DNA from: Burkholderia sp. GAS332
GTDB taxonomy: Bacteria > Pseudomonadota > Gammaproteobacteria > Burkholderiales > Burkholderiaceae
DNA: 64,000 nt
Direction: 5' to 3'
Assembly: GCA_900142905.1 (NCBI GenBank)
Contig: FSRV01000002.1
Span: forward strand, 1,984,001-2,048,000
Shown here: positions 63,299 to 64,000 of the stretch, piece by piece
How the letters are laid out: each line of letters starts with the position of its first letter
How positions within the stretch are numbered: position 1 is the first letter of the stretch
Translations under genes and position numbers: made by a program
Notes under the pieces: model-generated
Databases searched by the model: none
What the model was told of the DNA's origin: nothing
Seen by the model: the letters and a program-made list of their open reading frames with translations, nothing else

Positions 63299-64000
63299 TC
63301 AAAACAGCTTGCCCGGATTCAGAATGCCGTGCGGGTCCAGCGCGTGTTTGATCGCCGCCATGGCGGCCAATTCAGCCGGCGAGCGCGAGATCGGCAAGAA
63401 CTCGCGCTTGAGCAAACCGATCCCGTGTTCCGCCGACACCGAGCCGTGCAACGGCCTGAGCATCTCGTAGACGAACGCATACACCGCATGATGATCGACG
63501 CCGGGGATCGAATGGCCGTCCACGGTGACATGCAGATTCGAATCGCCGATATGGCCGAAAAAATACGACGCGTTGCCTGGCCAGCGCTGATCGAGCGCCG
63601 CGCGGCAACGATCGACAAAAGCGCCGATCTCGCCGATGGGCAAACTCACGTCGAAGTTGATCGCATCCAGCCGCACCGGAAACTCGGCGGTGCACTCGCG
63701 AATCGCCCACAGCGCGCGCACATCAGCGACCGATTGCGCGATCACCGCGTCGCGGATCGCTTCTGAATCGAGCGCTTCCGTCAGCGCGGCAGAGAAGCGT
63801 TCGCCATCGTCGCTCGCGTCGAAGCTCGCGTGTTCGATCAGTGCATAGAGCGGATGCGCATCGGCGAACGGCGAACGCGTGCCCGTCAGCTTCACGCCGA
63901 AATCGTAGAAATCCGGCCACATGATCTCGAACGCGCCGATGTCGTTGCCAAAGCGCGTCGACAGGCGGCGCAGCAGGTTCACCGCGGCGTCGTACCCCTC
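63299..64000 (-). CDS. FAD-linked oxidase, C-terminal part (D-lactate/glycolate dehydrogenase GlcD type; 5' end outside window)
   Basis: The frame enters from the right edge and stops at 63299, giving about 233 C-terminal residues. Segments FFGHIGDSNLHVTVDGHS and VSAEHGIGLLKREFLPISRS are the FAD-oxidase C-terminal domain signature of the GlcD/Dld2/D2HGDH family. The N-terminal FAD-binding (PCMH) domain lies beyond the window. It would oxidise a 2-hydroxy acid such as D-lactate, glycolate or D-2-hydroxyglutarate. Confidence 0.88.
   Translation of the reverse strand, partial: EGYDAAVNLLRRLSTRFGNDIGAFEIMWPDFYDFGVKLTGTRSPFADAHPLYALIEHASFDASDDGERFSAALTEALDSEAIRDAVIAQSVADVRALWAIRECTAEFPVRLDAINFDVSLPIGEIGAFVDRCRAALDQRWPGNASYFFGHIGDSNLHVTVDGHSIPGVDHHAVYAFVYEMLRPLHGSVSAEHGIGLLKREFLPISRSPAELAAMAAIKHALDPHGILNPGKLF

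Overview
The window is a GC-rich, densely coded bacterial chromosome segment. Its gene content fits a Burkholderiaceae member, most likely a Paraburkholderia-type soil or plant-associated bacterium. The pointers are a Burkholderia-type trimeric porin, a fused LivHM permease, many LysR/GntR/MocR/IclR regulators, a cyanide-insensitive CydAB oxidase and sugar-acid catabolism. The genus is inferred, not proven. I found no rRNA, tRNA, CRISPR array, phage genes or insertion sequence. Both window ends cut through genes.

Layout. 1-9.1 kb: a MocR-type regulator (partial) divergent from an EamA exporter, an RpiR regulator, then a branched-chain-amino-acid-type ABC importer (livF, livG, fused livHM, livK) divergent from a LysR gene. 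9.1-14.6 kb: a small secreted protein, a GNAT acetyltransferase, a mazEF-type toxin-antitoxin pair behind repeated operators, a MerR regulator, an orphan SsuA-like binding protein and an MscS channel. 14.8-19.9 kb: a tightly coupled operon of a Baeyer-Villiger-type monooxygenase, a short-chain dehydrogenase, a COG3687 metal-dependent hydrolase and an epoxide-hydrolase-like enzyme, behind a perfect inverted-repeat operator. It meets a convergent DUF1089 gene. 20.1-22.2 kb: a urea transporter, a class II aldolase-like protein and a tautomerase.

22.4-43.1 kb is a large pectin/galacturonate island. A Tat/lipoprotein-type family 28 polygalacturonase would release galacturonate. A porin, a TRAP transporter and two MFS carriers would import uronate or aldarate. 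Uronate dehydrogenase (two paralogues) and an SMP-30 lactonase make galactarate, which GarD dehydrates. Two downstream branches are both present: KdgD plus 2,5-dioxovalerate dehydrogenase leading to 2-oxoglutarate, and a GarL-type aldolase plus GarR leading to pyruvate and glycerate. A FadR-type GntR regulator lies in the middle. Matches or near matches to the FadR-family operator TNGTNNNACNA lie before its own gene and before most of the transcription units, which suggests a self-contained regulon.

43.2-50.7 kb: a DUF2867 protein, a chloroperoxidase-like hydrolase with a 19-bp palindrome upstream, a HigBA-type toxin-antitoxin pair, and a minus-strand operon of a CaiB CoA-transferase, a CitMHS carrier, an acyl-CoA dehydrogenase and an IclR regulator. 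51.0-56.6 kb: cydAB of the cyanide-insensitive type with a DUF2474 micro-subunit, then a convergent LuxR-type response regulator and hybrid histidine kinase. 56.6-64 kb: a composite repeat, a protein that looks like a divergent sigma factor, a 1,136-residue fusion of a GMC oxidoreductase and an alpha/beta hydrolase with a Cys nucleophile and a ferredoxin-like CxxCxxCxxxC cluster, a ModA-like binding protein, a membrane protein and a truncated FAD-linked oxidase. The sigma-like gene, the fusion and the repeat element are the least explained part of the window.
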